Source: Oppiella nova
Lineage: Eukaryota > Arthropoda > Arachnida > Sarcoptiformes > Oppiidae
Length of the DNA: 20,741 nt
Direction of reading: 5' to 3'
Assembly: GCA_905397405.1 (NCBI GenBank)
Contig: CAJPVJ010000753.1
Span: 1 to 20,741, forward strand
The position numbers and the translations under genes were made by a program. Positions 19,944 to 20,741 of this stretch are shown here, piece after piece. Position 1 is the first letter of the stretch. Every line of letters starts with the position of its first letter. The notes under the pieces were generated by a model. It was not told where the DNA came from. It worked only from the letters and a program-made list of their open reading frames with translations, and ran no database searches.

Positions 19944-20741
19944 TTAGTCCTGATCCCAATCGCCGCCCTGTTTGGGGGGTTTGGGCCCACCGGCGGCTTT
20001 CGAGCAAATGATTTGGTCGACCGTCAGTATAGTGTTCGCCACATTAGTCGCGTACTTCAGTCCCCAGTATTTGGTTAAATGTAAGTCATAAATATTGGCG
20101 TCAATGGCGTCCACAATAGCCGCCACATCGCTGTCGATATTAATAGCGGCCGTCGTTTTACCGCTTTGGTGTGCGGTCTGTAACAGCGATATCATGTCCG
20201 TCGACTTAATGCCCGCGTTGTCCGCCAGCGCCACCGGAAGACTCTGCAGACTATCGGCAAACTTTCCGACCGAATACTGTTCGAGTCCGGGAAGAGTCTC
20301 GGCGTATTGGGCTATACGTCGAGCCAATGCTATCTCACTGGCGCCCCCGCCCGCCACCAGTCGACCATCTCTTGTCAACGCTTTAAAGGTGTTGACGCCG
20401 TCATCGACGGCTCGCTCGATGTCATCCATGATATTATCGGTCGACCCTCTGATAACGATCGTTGAAATGCGCGACTCTTTAGCCTTTTGTTCAAATATAA
20501 CGACATTAGTTCCGCCGATTTCATCGATGAATACTTTATCACAAAATCCCAGCTCTTCTCGTGTAGGAGCCGTCAGTTTGGGTAAAGGCGTCGCGTTTAC
20601 GGACTTCGCGAGCCGTCGGATATCAAACTTAGACATCAGACGAACGGCTAATAAATTATATTTATTGCAGTAATGAAGGGCCAAATCGCCGAACTTTCCG
20701 CCGGAAACAATCACTTTAGCGCCCGATTCGGCGATCGCTTT
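19944..20741 (-). CDS. CCT8: T-complex protein 1 subunit theta (CCT8), 3' part
   Basis: The C-terminal 265 residues of a group II chaperonin subunit, open to the window edge at 20741 and ending with TAA at 19944-19946. The subunit belongs to the eight-membered double-ring TRiC/CCT complex that folds actin, tubulin and other cytosolic proteins using ATP. Counting from the edge, VIVSGGK (10-16) and the following ALHYCNKYNLLAVRL are apical-domain sequence. IRGSTDN (97-103) and MDDIERAVDD (105-114) lead back into the equatorial domain. TRDGRLVAGGGASE (123-136) is the conserved glycine-rich ATP-site segment. The tail GGPKPPKQGGDWDQD is characteristic of the theta subunit and separates it from the other seven. 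No intron interrupts this part. An apparent start at 20714 is a GTG valine codon inside the protein. The N-terminal half, with the GDGTT nucleotide motif, lies outside the window. The frame looks intact and functional. Confidence 0.97.
   Translation of the reverse strand, partial: KAIAESGAKVIVSGGKFGDLALHYCNKYNLLAVRLMSKFDIRRLAKSVNATPLPKLTAPTREELGFCDKVFIDEIGGTNVVIFEQKAKESRISTIVIRGSTDNIMDDIERAVDDGVNTFKALTRDGRLVAGGGASEIALARRIAQYAETLPGLEQYSVGKFADSLQSLPVALADNAGIKSTDMISLLQTAHQSGKTTAAINIDSDVAAIVDAIDANIYDLHLTKYWGLKYATNVANTILTVDQIICSKAAGGPKPPKQGGDWDQD

Noticed and set aside
20095-20673. 192-codon plus frame opposite CCT8
   Set aside because: An antisense shadow of the conserved CCT8 coding sequence with no motif of its own.
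1-20741. CRISPR array, prokaryotic operon, telomeric repeat, rRNA or tRNA genes
   Set aside because: I looked for short regularly spaced repeats, TTAGG-type runs and conserved RNA motifs and found none.

Overview
The window is eukaryotic nuclear DNA. It is very AT-rich by eye outside the genes, the only large coding blocks are two unrelated single genes far apart, there is no operon structure, and AG-ended candidate introns are present. The two identifiable proteins (a GT92-family glycosyltransferase and the theta subunit of the TCP-1/CCT chaperonin) fit an animal. An arthropod such as a mite is my best guess, but I cannot prove it from this sequence.

Bases 1-4126 are a complex of near-identical duplications. 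About 787 bases at the left edge return inverted at 3213-3998. A ~509-base unit is repeated in tandem (1240-1748, 1750-2257). A 127-base block occurs twice at 3872-3998 and 4000-4126. The lengths of perfect identity at the ends of these repeats are exactly 127 bases in four separate places, and the copies are separated by single bases (an N at 788, an A at 1749, an A at 3999). This is how unmerged haplotype bubbles from a short-read graph assembly with a 127-base overlap would look. I therefore read this block as most likely an assembly artefact built from two alleles. A long-inverted-repeat (foldback-like) element is the biological alternative.

Bases 4127-16110 are about 12 kb of AT-rich sequence without a recognisable gene. 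The best coding-like patches are a hydrophobic, GC-richer possible exon at 6051-6147 (+) and an unrecognised 119-codon frame at 5441-5800 (+). Other pockets of higher GC are noted but not assigned.

Bases 16112-17938 (+) hold the one complete gene: a GT92 (formerly DUF23) glycosyltransferase of 574 residues, a type II Golgi-type membrane protein coded without an intron. A likely splice acceptor and a 12-codon upstream ORF lie in front of its ATG. Its 3' region ends near a candidate AATAAA at 18352.

Bases 18235-18870 are less AT-rich and contain short coding-like frames with plausible GT-AG sites on the minus strand, but no convincing gene. Bases 19944-20741 (-) are the 3' half of CCT8 (TCP-1 theta), complete at its C-terminus and cut by the right window edge. 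GT92 and CCT8 are convergent, with about 2 kb between their stop codons. Nothing suggests that they work in one pathway. I found no convincing new multi-gene system in this window.
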